A stretch of DNA of 64,000 nucleotides from Amycolatopsis antarctica (GTDB lineage: Bacteria > Actinomycetota > Actinomycetes > Mycobacteriales > Pseudonocardiaceae), in contig NZ_NKYE01000004.1 of the NCBI RefSeq assembly GCF_002262875.1, positions 62,001 through 126,000 on the forward strand. Direction: 5' to 3'. This document shows positions 46,969 to 55,809 of this stretch, in pieces (within the stretch, counting starts at the first letter, position 1; the number at the start of each line of letters is the position of its first letter). The position numbers were made by a program, and so were the translations under genes. The notes beneath the pieces were generated by a model. That model did no database searches, was not told the origin of the DNA, and worked only from the letters and a program-made list of their open reading frames with translations.

Positions 46969-48636
46969 TCAGCGCGGGGTGACCCGGTCGACCAGCGGTA
47001 CCGGGTCTATGCCGCGCGGCAGGGTGCCCAGCGTGTGCCGGGCCGGGTCGCCGAAACGGGACGCGCAGAACGCCTCGGACACGGCCGTCGGAGCGTGCCG
47101 TAGCAGCAGCGAACCCTGCAGGCAGAGCGCGATCAGCTCGGCGAGCCTGCGCGCGCGGGACTGTTCCGGCGCGCGCAGTTCCGCGCGCAGGGCCGTCACG
47201 GCCGAGTCGAGGCCCGCGTCGGCGCCCGCCGTGGCGTCCACCTCGGCGAGCAGCGCGTCGGCGCTGTCCGGGCTGCGGCCCAGGGCACGCAGCACGTCCA
47301 GTGCGGTGACGTTGCCCGAGCCCTCCCAGATCGAGAGCAGCGGCGCCTCCCGGTACAGCCGGGGCATCCCGGACTCCTCGACGTAACCGTTGCCGCCAAG
47401 GCATTCCAGCGCCTCGCCGACCACCATCGGCGCCCGCTTGCAGACGTAGTACTTCGACGCGGGCAGGGCCAGCCGCAACAGGGCGGCGTCGGTGCCGGAC
47501 GGTGCGTCGACGGCCGCCGCCAGCCGCAGTGCGAGTGTGGTGGCCGCCTCCGACTCGCACGCCAGGTCCGCCAGCACCGCCCGCATCGCGGGCTGGTCGT
47601 GCAGCACCTCGCCGAACGCCGAGCGGTGCGCCGTGTGCCAGGCGGCCTCCGACAACGCGGCCCGGATACTCGCCGAGGAACCGAGTACGCAGTCGAGCCG
47701 GGTCATCGTGACCATCTCGATGATCGTCCGTACGCCGCGGCCCTCCTCGCCGACCAGCCAGCCGGTCGCGCCGGTGTACTCGATCTCGGCGGATGCGTTG
47801 GACTTGTTGCCCAGCTTGTCCTTCAGCCGCTGCAACCGGATCTCGTTGGGCGTGCCGTCGGGGAGCACCCTGGGGAGCACGAAACAGGACAGCCCGCCAG
47901 CGGTCTGCGCGAGCGTCAGGAAGATGTCGTTCATCGGCGCGGAGGTGAACCACTTGTGCCCGACGAGCCGGTACGTCCCGTCGCCGGCCGGGGTGGCGGT
48001 GGTCGTGTTCGCGCGGACGTCCGAACCGCCCTGCTTCTCCGTCATCGACATCCCGGCGAGCAGACCCGCCTTGTCCGACGGGGCGCGCAGGCCGAAGTCG
48101 TAGGCACGCGAACGCAGCAGCGGTTCGTACGCGGCGGCGGCGTCCGGCGCGTGCCGCAGTGCGGGGATCGCCGCGTAGGTCATCGAGATCGGGCAGCCGT
48201 GGCCGGCCTCGGCCTGTGACCAGAGGTAGAACCCGGCCGCCCGCAGCAGGTGGGCGTGCGGGCCCGCGTCCGGCGACCAGGGTGCGGCGTGCAGGCCGTG
48301 ACCGACCGCGCGCTCCATCAGCCGGTGCCAGGACGGATGGAAGTCCACCTCGTCCACCCGGTTGCCGAACCGGTCGTGGGTACGCAGCACCGGCGGGTTC
48401 TCGTTCGCCAGCCTGCCGTGCTCGCGGGTCGCGGCCGTCGCCGATTCCAGCGCCAGTGCCCGCAAGTCCGGCGTCGTCTCCGCTCCCGCCGCCCGCAGGG
48501 CGATGCCGACGGCCGGGTCGCAGGCGAGCGGATCGTGACCGGACAGGACCGGCGGCTGGTTGCGGACCTCGTGCGTACGCGGGGAGAACGCCGCTTCGCC
48601 GGGGTCGGTGTCGCTGGAGTCGCGCAGTGCCGTCAT
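46969..48636 (-). CDS. AidB-like acyl-CoA dehydrogenase
   Basis: 555 residues, matching the AidB subgroup rather than short-chain acyl-CoA dehydrogenases. Seen: GHGCPISMTYAAIPALR, MTEKQGGSDVRANTT, LVGHKWFTSAPMNDIFL, RLKDKLGNKSNASAEIEY, ECLGGNGYVEESGMPRLYREAPLLSIWEGSGNV (the last two by short pieces). AidB proteins bind FAD and respond to alkylation stress in E. coli; the real substrate is unknown. ATG 48636 is leaderless-like, with TACCGT ending six bases upstream. Confidence 0.9.
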   Translation of the reverse strand: MTALRDSSDTDPGEAAFSPRTHEVRNQPPVLSGHDPLACDPAVGIALRAAGAETTPDLRALALESATAATREHGRLANENPPVLRTHDRFGNRVDEVDFHPSWHRLMERAVGHGLHAAPWSPDAGPHAHLLRAAGFYLWSQAEAGHGCPISMTYAAIPALRHAPDAAAAYEPLLRSRAYDFGLRAPSDKAGLLAGMSMTEKQGGSDVRANTTTATPAGDGTYRLVGHKWFTSAPMNDIFLTLAQTAGGLSCFVLPRVLPDGTPNEIRLQRLKDKLGNKSNASAEIEYTGATGWLVGEEGRGVRTIIEMVTMTRLDCVLGSSASIRAALSEAAWHTAHRSAFGEVLHDQPAMRAVLADLACESEAATTLALRLAAAVDAPSGTDAALLRLALPASKYYVCKRAPMVVGEALECLGGNGYVEESGMPRLYREAPLLSIWEGSGNVTALDVLRALGRSPDSADALLAEVDATAGADAGLDSAVTALRAELRAPEQSRARRLAELIALCLQGSLLLRHAPTAVSEAFCASRFGDPARHTLGTLPRGIDPVPLVDRVTPR

Positions 48637-48642
48637 GCGTTC

Positions 48643-48648
48643 ACGGTA
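48643..48648 (-). promoter_or_regulatory. Leaderless -10 for the AidB-like gene
   Basis: On the reverse strand TACCGT, six bases (GAACGC), then ATG 48636. Confidence 0.45.
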
Positions 48649-48867
48649 GGAGATCGGTAACGATCCAGCGAGCGTGACGGATAACGGTGGCAGAGACGAT
48701 CCGGCCGGATACCGGCACACGGCGGTCGTCTGCGGGACACCAACGGTGTCATGCTCGGAAAACGCCCCGGCGATGGCGAAAGCGGCCAGGGCACAGAGGT
48801 TTCACACAGGCTGGACGATTATCGGTACCGCCACGGGTTCGTGGCCGGTTCCGGGAGGGCTGCAGGG

Positions 48868-50058
48868 GTGCGTTTTTCGCTGTCACCGAGTGCCATAGGC
48901 AGCGCTGTCCGGCGTTTCGGTACCAATCACCGCGTGCTCGTCGCCGGCGCCGCCGGGCTACTCGCCGTGCTGCCCGCGTTCGCGGCGAGCGGCGGTGCCG
49001 CCCGCTGGGCCGAGACGGCGAGCACCGAGTACTCGGCGAACGCCGCGCTGCAGAGCGGTGTGGACCCGAAGCTGACGCAGATCGGCGTCAACGGAAGCCT
49101 GCCGCAGGCGGCGAAACCGGAGGCGCTGCCCGCGTACGAGATCCCGGAGGGCACGCTCGGCATTCCGGGCACCGCCCTCGACGCCTACCACAATGCCGCC
49201 GGCATCCTCGCCGCCGAGCAGCCCGCCTGCCGCATCGACTGGGCGCTCATCGCCAGCATCGGCCGGATCGAGTCGAACCACGCCCGCGGCGGGTTCGTCG
49301 ACGAGAACGGCGACACCCGGGAGCCGATCCTCGGCCCGGTGCTCGACGGCGCGGGCCCGGTGGCCGCGATCCCGGACACCGACCAGGGCCGGTTCGACGG
49401 CGACACCGTCTGGGACCGTGCCGTCGGCCCGACGCAGTTCATCCCGTCGACCTGGTACGGCTACGCCTCCGACGGCAACGGGGACGGGGAGTCCAACCCG
49501 AACAACATCTTCGACGCCACCCTCGCCACCGGCCGGTACCTCTGCTCGGGTGGCATGGACATGGCGAACCCGGACCAGTTGCGCACGGCGATCTTCCGCT
49601 ACAACAACTCCGACACCTACGTGAACACCGTGATCCTCTGGGCGCAGGCGTACCGTTCCGGCGTCCTGCCGCTGCCGAACAGCCAGGTGCCCGTGGGCGC
49701 GCCGAACGCCCAGCCGGAACCGCTGCCCGCACCGGGTGCTGTCCCGCAGCCCCCGGCTCCGGTCACCACCCCGCCGCCGTCCTCGCAGGACCCCGCGCCG
49801 GGCGGCCCCGGTTCGCCGACGAGTGGACCGGACACCACGCTGCCCGGGAGCAGTTCGACCACCTCGCCGACCACCACGGAGAGCTGCGTCTCCGAGTACC
49901 CGGATCCGACGGAGACCTCCACCACCACGCCGCCGCCGACGTCGACCTCCGAACTCCCGCCGTGCGACGGGGTCACCTCACCGCCGTCGCCCACGCCGCC
50001 GTCCTCGGACGGTTCCAGCTCCAACTCCGCCACCCGGACCGGCGATCCCACGACGTGA
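48868..50058 (+). CDS. Secreted lytic transglycosylase with disordered tail
   Basis: 396 residues from GTG 48868, chosen for GGGAGGG eight bases upstream; an open frame reaches ATG 48751. A signal/anchor segment (VLVAGAAGLLAVLPAFAAS, about 22-40) precedes an SLT domain closely resembling that at 39894, with the catalytic Glu in IASIGRIESNHARGG, WDRAVGPTQFIPSTWYG and ATGRYLCSGG. From about residue 260 a long low-complexity P/T/S tail follows, with two cysteines. It is likely exported and wall-spanning. The paralogue pair flanks the eno-divIC-DUF501 segment. Confidence 0.88.
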   Translation: MRFSLSPSAIGSAVRRFGTNHRVLVAGAAGLLAVLPAFAASGGAARWAETASTEYSANAALQSGVDPKLTQIGVNGSLPQAAKPEALPAYEIPEGTLGIPGTALDAYHNAAGILAAEQPACRIDWALIASIGRIESNHARGGFVDENGDTREPILGPVLDGAGPVAAIPDTDQGRFDGDTVWDRAVGPTQFIPSTWYGYASDGNGDGESNPNNIFDATLATGRYLCSGGMDMANPDQLRTAIFRYNNSDTYVNTVILWAQAYRSGVLPLPNSQVPVGAPNAQPEPLPAPGAVPQPPAPVTTPPPSSQDPAPGGPGSPTSGPDTTLPGSSSTTSPTTTESCVSEYPDPTETSTTTPPPTSTSELPPCDGVTSPPSPTPPSSDGSSSNSATRTGDPTT

Positions 50059-50071
50059 CAGCGGGTCCCGA

Positions 50072-50077
50072 TAGGGT
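50072..50077 (+). promoter_or_regulatory. Leaderless -10 for ppx
   Basis: TAGGGT, six bases, then ATG 50084. Confidence 0.5.
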
Positions 50078-50083
50078 CGGGGA

Positions 50084-51040
50084 ATGCCTCGTGTAGCCGC
50101 GATCGACTGTGGGACCAACTCCATCCGCCTGCTGGTGGCCGAGCTGACGCTTCGCCACGACGGCACCGCCGACCTGCGTGACCTGCATCGGGAGATGCGG
50201 GTGGTGCGCCTCGGGCAGGGCGTCGACGCGACCGGTGAGCTGGCTCCCGAGGCGCTGGAACGCACCCGCGCCGCGCTCGCCGACTACACGACCGCCGCGC
50301 GCCGCAAGGGCGTCGAGAAGGTGCGGATGGTGGCCACCTCGGCGACCCGCGACGCGCGCAACCGGGACGAGTTCTTCGCGATGACCCGCGAGACCCTTGG
50401 TGTCGAGGCCGAGGTGATCAGCGGCGACGAGGAGGCCCGGCTGTCGTTCACCGGTGCCGTCGGCGAACAGAATCCGGACGACGGGCCGTTCCTGGTGGTC
50501 GATGTCGGCGGCGGCTCCACCGAACTCGTACTGGGCAACTGGGATGGTCTGCGCGCCGAGGTGCTGGCCGCGAAGTCCGTCGACATCGGCTGCGTGCGGA
50601 TCACCGAGCGCACCCTGCGATCCGACCCGCCCGCCCCCGGTGAGATCAGCACCGCCCACGCCCTCGCCTCCGACGTGCTCGCCGAGGCCTTCGAGGCCGT
50701 GGACGTCTCGCGCGCCCGCCGCTGGATCGGCGTCGCGGGCACGATCACCACACTGTCGGCTGTCGCGCAGGAGCTGACCGAGTACGACGCCGAGCGCACC
50801 CACCTGTCCACGCTGACCCGCGCCGACATCGACCGGACGGCCGAGCGCCTGCTGAGCGTCGATCACGAGACGAGGGCGGCGAACCCGGTCATCCATCCCG
50901 GCCGGGTGGACGTCATCGGTGGTGGCGCGGTGGTGGTCCAGGTACTGGCGGAACAGCTCGCCGCGCGGGGCGGTCCGTCCGATCTGGTCGTCAGCGAACA
51001 CGACATTCTGGACGGGATCGCGCTCTCACTCGCCGGGTAA
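50084..51040 (+). CDS. ppx: Exopolyphosphatase (Ppx/GppA family)
   Basis: 318 residues, the short actinobacterial form. Sugar-kinase/actin-fold phosphate-binding motifs: AAIDCGTNSIRLLVAE, ATSATRDARNRDEFF, ISGDEEARLSFTGA, and VVDVGGGSTELVLG. It hydrolyses inorganic polyphosphate or the pppGpp 5'-gamma-phosphate. It corresponds to ppx2 (Rv1026), whose activity in mycobacteria is weak, so the exact substrate is uncertain. Leaderless ATG 50084. Confidence 0.9.
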   Translation: MPRVAAIDCGTNSIRLLVAELTLRHDGTADLRDLHREMRVVRLGQGVDATGELAPEALERTRAALADYTTAARRKGVEKVRMVATSATRDARNRDEFFAMTRETLGVEAEVISGDEEARLSFTGAVGEQNPDDGPFLVVDVGGGSTELVLGNWDGLRAEVLAAKSVDIGCVRITERTLRSDPPAPGEISTAHALASDVLAEAFEAVDVSRARRWIGVAGTITTLSAVAQELTEYDAERTHLSTLTRADIDRTAERLLSVDHETRAANPVIHPGRVDVIGGGAVVVQVLAEQLAARGGPSDLVVSEHDILDGIALSLAG

Positions 51041-51348
51041 CGATTTTCCATCGCCAGGCGGTCCGCACGAAAGTCGTACCCGACAATTTCGGGATAGGCG
51101 ATTCCTCGCCGCGACCGTTCATGCGCTGTCCGTAGTGGACACCGGCCCACGTGGTGGCCCCGACCAGGAACCCGCTGTCACCGGCGGATTTCCGCACGGC
51201 TGCGGACCAGTCGAGCACGATTCCCGCATGGGGGATATTTGCCGACAATACGAAAGTCGGCTGCTGATAAAGGTTCGATCAGGAATCGTTCCACGCGAGG
51301 TGTGCTTGACGTAGTTTGCACCTGACACTGTGCGAGGAAGGAATTCGC
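51041..51348 (+). other. 308-base leader of the S8 peptidase gene
   Basis: Richer in A+T than its surroundings. A TTGACG (51306-51311) resembles a -35, but no convincing -10 follows at 16-18 bases. CGAT-CAGGA-ATCG (near 51275) is a short inverted repeat. No tRNA, repeat unit or open frame of note is visible. Confidence 0.3.
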
Positions 51349-53079
51349 GTGAGAAGGTCCAAACTCTTGGTCGCCGCACTGGCGGTGCCCCTCATCGGTG
51401 GCATCACCGCGGTCGCCGCCCCCGTCGCTCTGGCGGGTCCGCAGCCGACCGGCCCGGCAACCGAGTTCACCGTGCTCTCGGCCGAAGGGCAGTCCCCGGC
51501 AGCCGCGGAGCAGGCTGTCCGCGATGCCGGGGGCACCGTGGTCCACACCAATACCGCCATCGGCCTGATCACCGCCACGGCGCCCGCGCAGGGATTCGCC
51601 GAGCTGGTCTCCGCGAACACCGCGGTCGAGGGTGCGGCGAAGGCCCGCCCGATCGGCCACGCGCCGAAGAACGCCGAACGCCCCGCCCCCGACGTGGTCG
51701 AGAAGGAGGGCCAGCGCGCGGGGAAGAAGGCGACGCCGCAGCAGAAGCCCGCCGCGCCCGTCGGCCTGGACCCGCTGGACGAGAAGCTGTGGGGCCTCAA
51801 GTCCGTCCGTTCGGACATGTCGCGTACCGACCAGCCCGGTGACAAGCGCGTCAAGGTCGGCGTCATCGACACCGGTGTCGACGCCTCGCACCCGGACATC
51901 GCGCCGAACTTCGACGAGGCCACCTCGCGCAACTTCACCCGCGACATCCCGGCGGACGAGAACGGCAACGTCGTCGACGGCCCGTGCGAGTTCCGCGGTT
52001 GCGTCGACCCGGTCGGCCACGACGACGGCGGGCACGGCACGCACGTCGCGGGCACGATCGCCGCGGCTGCCAACGGGTTCGGCCTCTCCGGTGTGGCCCC
52101 GAACGTCAGCCTGGTCAACCTCCGGGCCGGCCAGGACTCGGGCAGCTTCTTCCTGCAGTCCGTCGTCGACGCGATCACCTACTCCGGCGACGCGGGCGTG
52201 GACGTCACCAACATGTCGTTCTACGTCGACCCGTGGCTCTACAACTGCGACTCCAACGCCGCGGACTCGCCCGAGCAGCAGCGTGAACAGCGCACCACGA
52301 CCAAGGCCGTGAACCGGGCCCTGAAGTACGCCCACTCCAAGGGCGTCACCCAGGTGACCTCGCTGGGCAACCAGCACACCGACCTCGGTGCGCCGCAGCC
52401 GGACGTCACCAGCCCGAACTTCCCGTCCGGCAACGAGAAGGAACGCGACATCGACAACGCGAGCTGCGTCTCGCTGCCCGTCGAGGGCGCTCACACCATC
52501 GGCGTCTCCGCGTTCGGCCCCTCGCAGGCGAAGGCCGACTACTCCAACTACGGCACCGAGCAGATCTCGGTGTCCGCGCCGGGCGGCTACTTCCGCGACG
52601 GTTTCGGCACGGACTGGTTCAACACCAACGAGAACCTGATCCTGTCCACGTACCCGAAGAATGTCGCCATCGCCGAGGGCATGGTCGACGAGGCGGGCAA
52701 CGTGACACCGGAGGGCGTCGAGGCCGGGGTGCAGAAGCAGACCGCCGCCGACGGCCGGGTCGGGTACTACCAGTACCTGCAGGGCACCTCGATGGCCTCA
52801 CCGCACGCCACCGGCGTCGCCGCGGTCATCGTGTCGCAGTTCGGCAAGGCCAAGCGCGGCGAGTTCGGCATGGCACCGGACGCCGTGCAGCGCGTGCTGG
52901 AGGGCACCGCGGCGAAGATCGCCTGCCCGGTCCCCGGCACCGTCGACTACATCGACGAGGGCCGCGACGAGTCGTTCACCGCGACCTGCACCGGTACGCC
53001 GCAGTTCAACGGCTTCTACGGCCACGGTGCCGTTGACGCCTACTCGGCGATCAAGCACGGCAAACAGTTCGTCAAGTAA
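51349..53079 (+). CDS. Secreted subtilisin-like S8 peptidase
   Basis: 576 residues. Signal peptide (KLLVAALAVPLIGGITAVAAPVALA-type, cleaved near residue 30), an I9-like propeptide region, then the S8 domain with catalytic Asp in VGVIDTGVD, His in GHGTHVAGT, and Ser in QGTSMASPHATG. Between His and Ser it has a large insertion, and cysteines at CEFRGC and CPVPG may pair. GTG 51349 has GAGGAAGGA seven bases upstream. It is an extracellular serine peptidase; no partner gene is adjacent. Confidence 0.93.
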   Translation: MRRSKLLVAALAVPLIGGITAVAAPVALAGPQPTGPATEFTVLSAEGQSPAAAEQAVRDAGGTVVHTNTAIGLITATAPAQGFAELVSANTAVEGAAKARPIGHAPKNAERPAPDVVEKEGQRAGKKATPQQKPAAPVGLDPLDEKLWGLKSVRSDMSRTDQPGDKRVKVGVIDTGVDASHPDIAPNFDEATSRNFTRDIPADENGNVVDGPCEFRGCVDPVGHDDGGHGTHVAGTIAAAANGFGLSGVAPNVSLVNLRAGQDSGSFFLQSVVDAITYSGDAGVDVTNMSFYVDPWLYNCDSNAADSPEQQREQRTTTKAVNRALKYAHSKGVTQVTSLGNQHTDLGAPQPDVTSPNFPSGNEKERDIDNASCVSLPVEGAHTIGVSAFGPSQAKADYSNYGTEQISVSAPGGYFRDGFGTDWFNTNENLILSTYPKNVAIAEGMVDEAGNVTPEGVEAGVQKQTAADGRVGYYQYLQGTSMASPHATGVAAVIVSQFGKAKRGEFGMAPDAVQRVLEGTAAKIACPVPGTVDYIDEGRDESFTATCTGTPQFNGFYGHGAVDAYSAIKHGKQFVK

Positions 53080-53094
53080 CACCGTTTCGACCCC

Positions 53095-53131
53095 GACGGC
53101 CCCGCAGGCGCACAGCGCAGGCGGGGCCGTC
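53095..53131 (+). terminator. Terminator after the S8 peptidase gene
   Basis: GACGGCCCCGC (53095-53105) pairs with GCGGGGCCGTC (53121-53131), with an inner GCGC/GCGC extension. Confidence 0.75.
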
Positions 53132-53156
53132 CCACGTCCACCCCACCGGCCCCCCG

Positions 53157-53245
53157 CCGTGTCACGCCCTCCGGCACCCCGTGTCGGGCGTTTCAGCACC
53201 CCGTGTCGTGCGCTGTGGCATGCCGTGTCGGGCTTCGCCGCACCC
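53157..53245. repeat. 22-bp-period array, left block (four forward units)
   Basis: CCGTGTC recurs at 53157, 53179, 53201 and 53223, exactly 22 bases apart, followed by variable bases and mostly ending GCACC. A fifth, degenerate unit may start near 53244. Confidence 0.85.
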
Positions 53246-53295
53246 GTTCGTCCCGCTGTGGGGCAAGCGATCGAAGTCGTTCTGCCGGAACGCCC

Positions 53296-53346
53296 GACAC
53301 ACCCTGCCGGGGCGCGCGACACGGGGTGCCGGGGCGCGCGACACGG
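53296..53346. repeat. 22-bp-period array, right block (three inverted units)
   Basis: GACAC at 53296, and GACACGG at 53318 and 53340, exactly 22 bases apart: the left-block unit in opposite orientation. For example GCACCCCGTGTCG on the left is complementary to CGACACGGGGTGC on the right. The blocks face each other across about 50 bases, between convergent peptidase genes. Confidence 0.85.
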
Positions 53347-53373
53347 CGACCGGGTGGCCGGGCGGGGGCGGGG

Positions 53374-54852
53374 TCAGCGGTTGGCGGCGTTGCGGACGAA
53401 CTCCCCGAGGTCCTTGCCCTGCTGGACGCGGGACGGTTCGTGGATGTACATCATGTGACCGGCGGGGTAGTACGCCGTGTCGATGTTCTCCCGCAGCGCG
53501 TCCGGGATCGGCAGGTGCGCGACGACGTGCTCGGCGGCGTAGTACGGGGTCGCCCCGTCGTAGTGGCCGAACGCGACGTGGACCTTCAGGTGCGGGTTGG
53601 CGCGCATGGCGGAGCCGAGGTCGTCCACCACCGATACCGAACGTCCCTCGAAGTCCGAGTACGACCAGGCCTTGTTGACGTCCAGCGAGAGGATGTCGTA
53701 CGGCAGATCGTTCTCATAGCCGAGTTCGTCGCGCACGTAGTGGTTGAACGCGGCCGAGTAGGCGCCGATCACCCGCGAGACGGACGGATCGTCACTCATG
53801 TGCTCGCGTCCGCCGTCCGGCTCCCAGGTGGTGAACCGGCCGTCCATCCGCCCGGTGGTAAGCCCACGATCGCGCAGCAGCTCGGTGAAGAACCTGATGT
53901 GCTCGATCCGCAGATTCACTCTATCCACATAGGACTCGCTCAGTCCGGTCAGCCGGGCGGTGGTGGCGACCACCTCGGCGCGCTCCGCCTCGGTCAGCCG
54001 GTTGCCCCTCGACAGCGCCCACGGGTAGTCGCGGGAGGCGAACTCCTCCGCCTCGGCGAGCACGTCCGCGAGCGGGCGGTCGCCGTGGAAACCGTGGTAG
54101 TGCGCGATCGCCGCGTAGGTCGGCAGGTAGAGGGCGTGCGGCAGGTCGTTGCCCTCGCTGAAGTCCACCGAGCCGAGATTCAGCACGGACGAGATGAGCA
54201 GCACGCCGTTGAGGTAGAGGCCGTGTCGCTGCTGCAGGTGTGCGGCCAGCCCGGCGGCGCGGATCGTCCCGTAGGACTCGCCCGCGACGAACTTCGGCGA
54301 GAGCCAGCGGCCGTTGCGCGAGGTCCACAGCCGAATGACCTCGCCGACCGACTCGATGTCGGCCTTGAAGCCGTGGAAGTCACCGGGTTTCTGCCCGGAC
54401 GCCGCCCGGGAGAACCCGGTGGACACCGGGTCGATGAACACCAGGTCGCTGTGTGCGAGGAGGGTGTCCGGGTTGTCGGCGAGGCCGTACGGCGGCGGTT
54501 CGGGGGAGTCGACGTCGCCGGAGACGACGCGGCGCGGGCCGAGCACGCCGAGGTGCAGCCAGATGCTCGACGATCCGGGCCCGCCGTTGAAGGCGAAGGT
54601 CACCGGCCTGCTGCCCGGTTCGGCACCGTCGAGGGTGTACGAGGTGAGAAACACCTCCGCCGTGGCCACGTGACCGTCGAACGTGCCGTCGGTCAGCTTC
54701 TCGCGACGCAGCACCACCCGTCCGGTCTGCGCGGTGTAGGCGAGTTTGCGGCGCTTCACGGTCAGCGAATGCCTGGTGGTGACCAGATCGTCGGTGGGTT
54801 CGGCAGGCGCGGTGGTCCGCTCGGCTTCGTCATCGGTCTTGGATTCGGGCAT
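53374..54852 (-). CDS. S10-family serine carboxypeptidase-like protein
   Basis: 492 residues. Alpha/beta-hydrolase of the S10 family: FAFNGGPGSSSIWLHLG (oxyanion hole), the nucleophile in VAGESYGTIRAAG, Asp region VHVAFGHYDGATPY and the C-terminal His in YPAGHMMYIHEP. No signal peptide or membrane segment is visible, and the N-terminus is charged and disordered, so it is probably cytoplasmic, as are its actinobacterial relatives. ATG 54852 is preceded by TAGTTT and six bases (leaderless). Confidence 0.9.
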   Translation of the reverse strand: MPESKTDDEAERTTAPAEPTDDLVTTRHSLTVKRRKLAYTAQTGRVVLRREKLTDGTFDGHVATAEVFLTSYTLDGAEPGSRPVTFAFNGGPGSSSIWLHLGVLGPRRVVSGDVDSPEPPPYGLADNPDTLLAHSDLVFIDPVSTGFSRAASGQKPGDFHGFKADIESVGEVIRLWTSRNGRWLSPKFVAGESYGTIRAAGLAAHLQQRHGLYLNGVLLISSVLNLGSVDFSEGNDLPHALYLPTYAAIAHYHGFHGDRPLADVLAEAEEFASRDYPWALSRGNRLTEAERAEVVATTARLTGLSESYVDRVNLRIEHIRFFTELLRDRGLTTGRMDGRFTTWEPDGGREHMSDDPSVSRVIGAYSAAFNHYVRDELGYENDLPYDILSLDVNKAWSYSDFEGRSVSVVDDLGSAMRANPHLKVHVAFGHYDGATPYYAAEHVVAHLPIPDALRENIDTAYYPAGHMMYIHEPSRVQQGKDLGEFVRNAANR

Positions 54853-54858
54853 ACGACC

Positions 54859-54864
54859 AAACTA
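54859..54864 (-). promoter_or_regulatory. Leaderless -10 for the S10 peptidase gene
   Basis: Reverse strand TAGTTT, six bases, then ATG 54852. Confidence 0.45.
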
Positions 54865-54905
54865 GCGCCGAGATCGCCCCCGGTGCAGCGAGCGTCCGCC
54901 GGGGT

Positions 54906-54911
54906 GAGAAT
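54906..54911 (+). promoter_or_regulatory. Leaderless -10 for the uracil-DNA glycosylase gene
   Basis: GAGAAT, six bases, then GTG 54918. Confidence 0.4.
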
Positions 54912-54917
54912 GCGACG

Positions 54918-55619
54918 GTGATCGACGTGCCGACCCTCCCCGAACTCGACGCCGAGCTGACCGGGTGCCGGGCCTGCCCACGCCTGGTCGCCTGGCGGGA
55001 GGAGGTCGCCGCGACGAAACGGGCGGCGTTCGCCGGTGAGACGTACTGGGGGCGTCCGGTGCCCGGCTTCGGGCCGCCGGACGCCGCGCTCGCCGTCGTC
55101 GGCCTCGCCCCCGCCGCGCACGGCGCCAACCGCACCGGCCGGATGTTCACCGGGGACCGCTCCGGCGACGTGCTGTACCAGGCGATGTACGAGGTCGGCC
55201 TGGCTTCGCAGCCGCACGCGACCCACACGGGCGACGGCCTGACCCTCTACGGCACCCGGATCACCTCCCCCGTGCACTGCGCGCCCCCGGCGAACAAGCC
55301 CACCACCGCGGAACGGGACAACTGCCGTCCGTGGCTGGCCCGCGAGCTGGAGCTGCTCCGGCCGACGCTGCGTGCCGTCATGGTGCTCGGCGGGTTCGGC
55401 TGGCAGGCGCTGCTCCCGGTGCTGGCCGACGCCGGCTGGCGGATCCCGCGTCCGCGGCCCCGGTTCGGCCACGGCGCGCACGTACGACTGGACGGGCCGG
55501 TGCAGCTGAACCTGTTCGGCTGCTACCACGTGTCGCAGCAGAACACCTTCACCGGCAGGCTCACCCCGGAGATGCTGCGCGAGGTGCTCGGCTCGGCGAA
55601 AGAGGCCGCGGGACTGTGA
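54918..55619 (+). CDS. Uracil-DNA glycosylase family 5 (UdgB)
   Basis: 233 residues. It removes uracil and related bases from DNA. Family-5 features: four cysteines for an iron-sulphur cluster (C-x2-C in TGCRACP, C at PVHCAPP, C at ERDNC), motif A GLAPAAHGANRTGRMFTGD, which lacks the usual catalytic acid as in UdgB, and the C-terminal GCYHVSQQNTFTG histidine motif. GTG 54918 is leaderless-like. It is divergent from the S10 peptidase gene over a 65-base gap. Confidence 0.92.
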   Translation: MIDVPTLPELDAELTGCRACPRLVAWREEVAATKRAAFAGETYWGRPVPGFGPPDAALAVVGLAPAAHGANRTGRMFTGDRSGDVLYQAMYEVGLASQPHATHTGDGLTLYGTRITSPVHCAPPANKPTTAERDNCRPWLARELELLRPTLRAVMVLGGFGWQALLPVLADAGWRIPRPRPRFGHGAHVRLDGPVQLNLFGCYHVSQQNTFTGRLTPEMLREVLGSAKEAAGL

Positions 55620-55797
55620 AAGGCGCTCCGGCCGGCCACCCCCGGTGCCTGCCGGGTCACCCGGTGCGAGCCTTGAGCGGCCGGGTCGGGTACTAGGTCC
55701 CGGGACCTTTCTGAATCGTCTCACCCTCGGGGTTGAACCTCGCGCGACGACGGTCACAAGGGGGCAGGGTCCACGAGCAAATCGGCGCCTGGGGTGC

Positions 55798-55803
55798 GAC
55801 TAT
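55798..55803 (+). promoter_or_regulatory. Leaderless -10 for NDH-2
   Basis: GACTAT, six bases, then ATG 55810. Confidence 0.4.
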
Positions 55804-55809
55804 GGGGGC

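Noticed and set aside
48751-48867. N-terminal extension of the second transglycosylase from ATG 48751
   Set aside because: GGGAGGG at eight bases points to GTG 48868, and the extension would put 39 polar residues before the signal segment.
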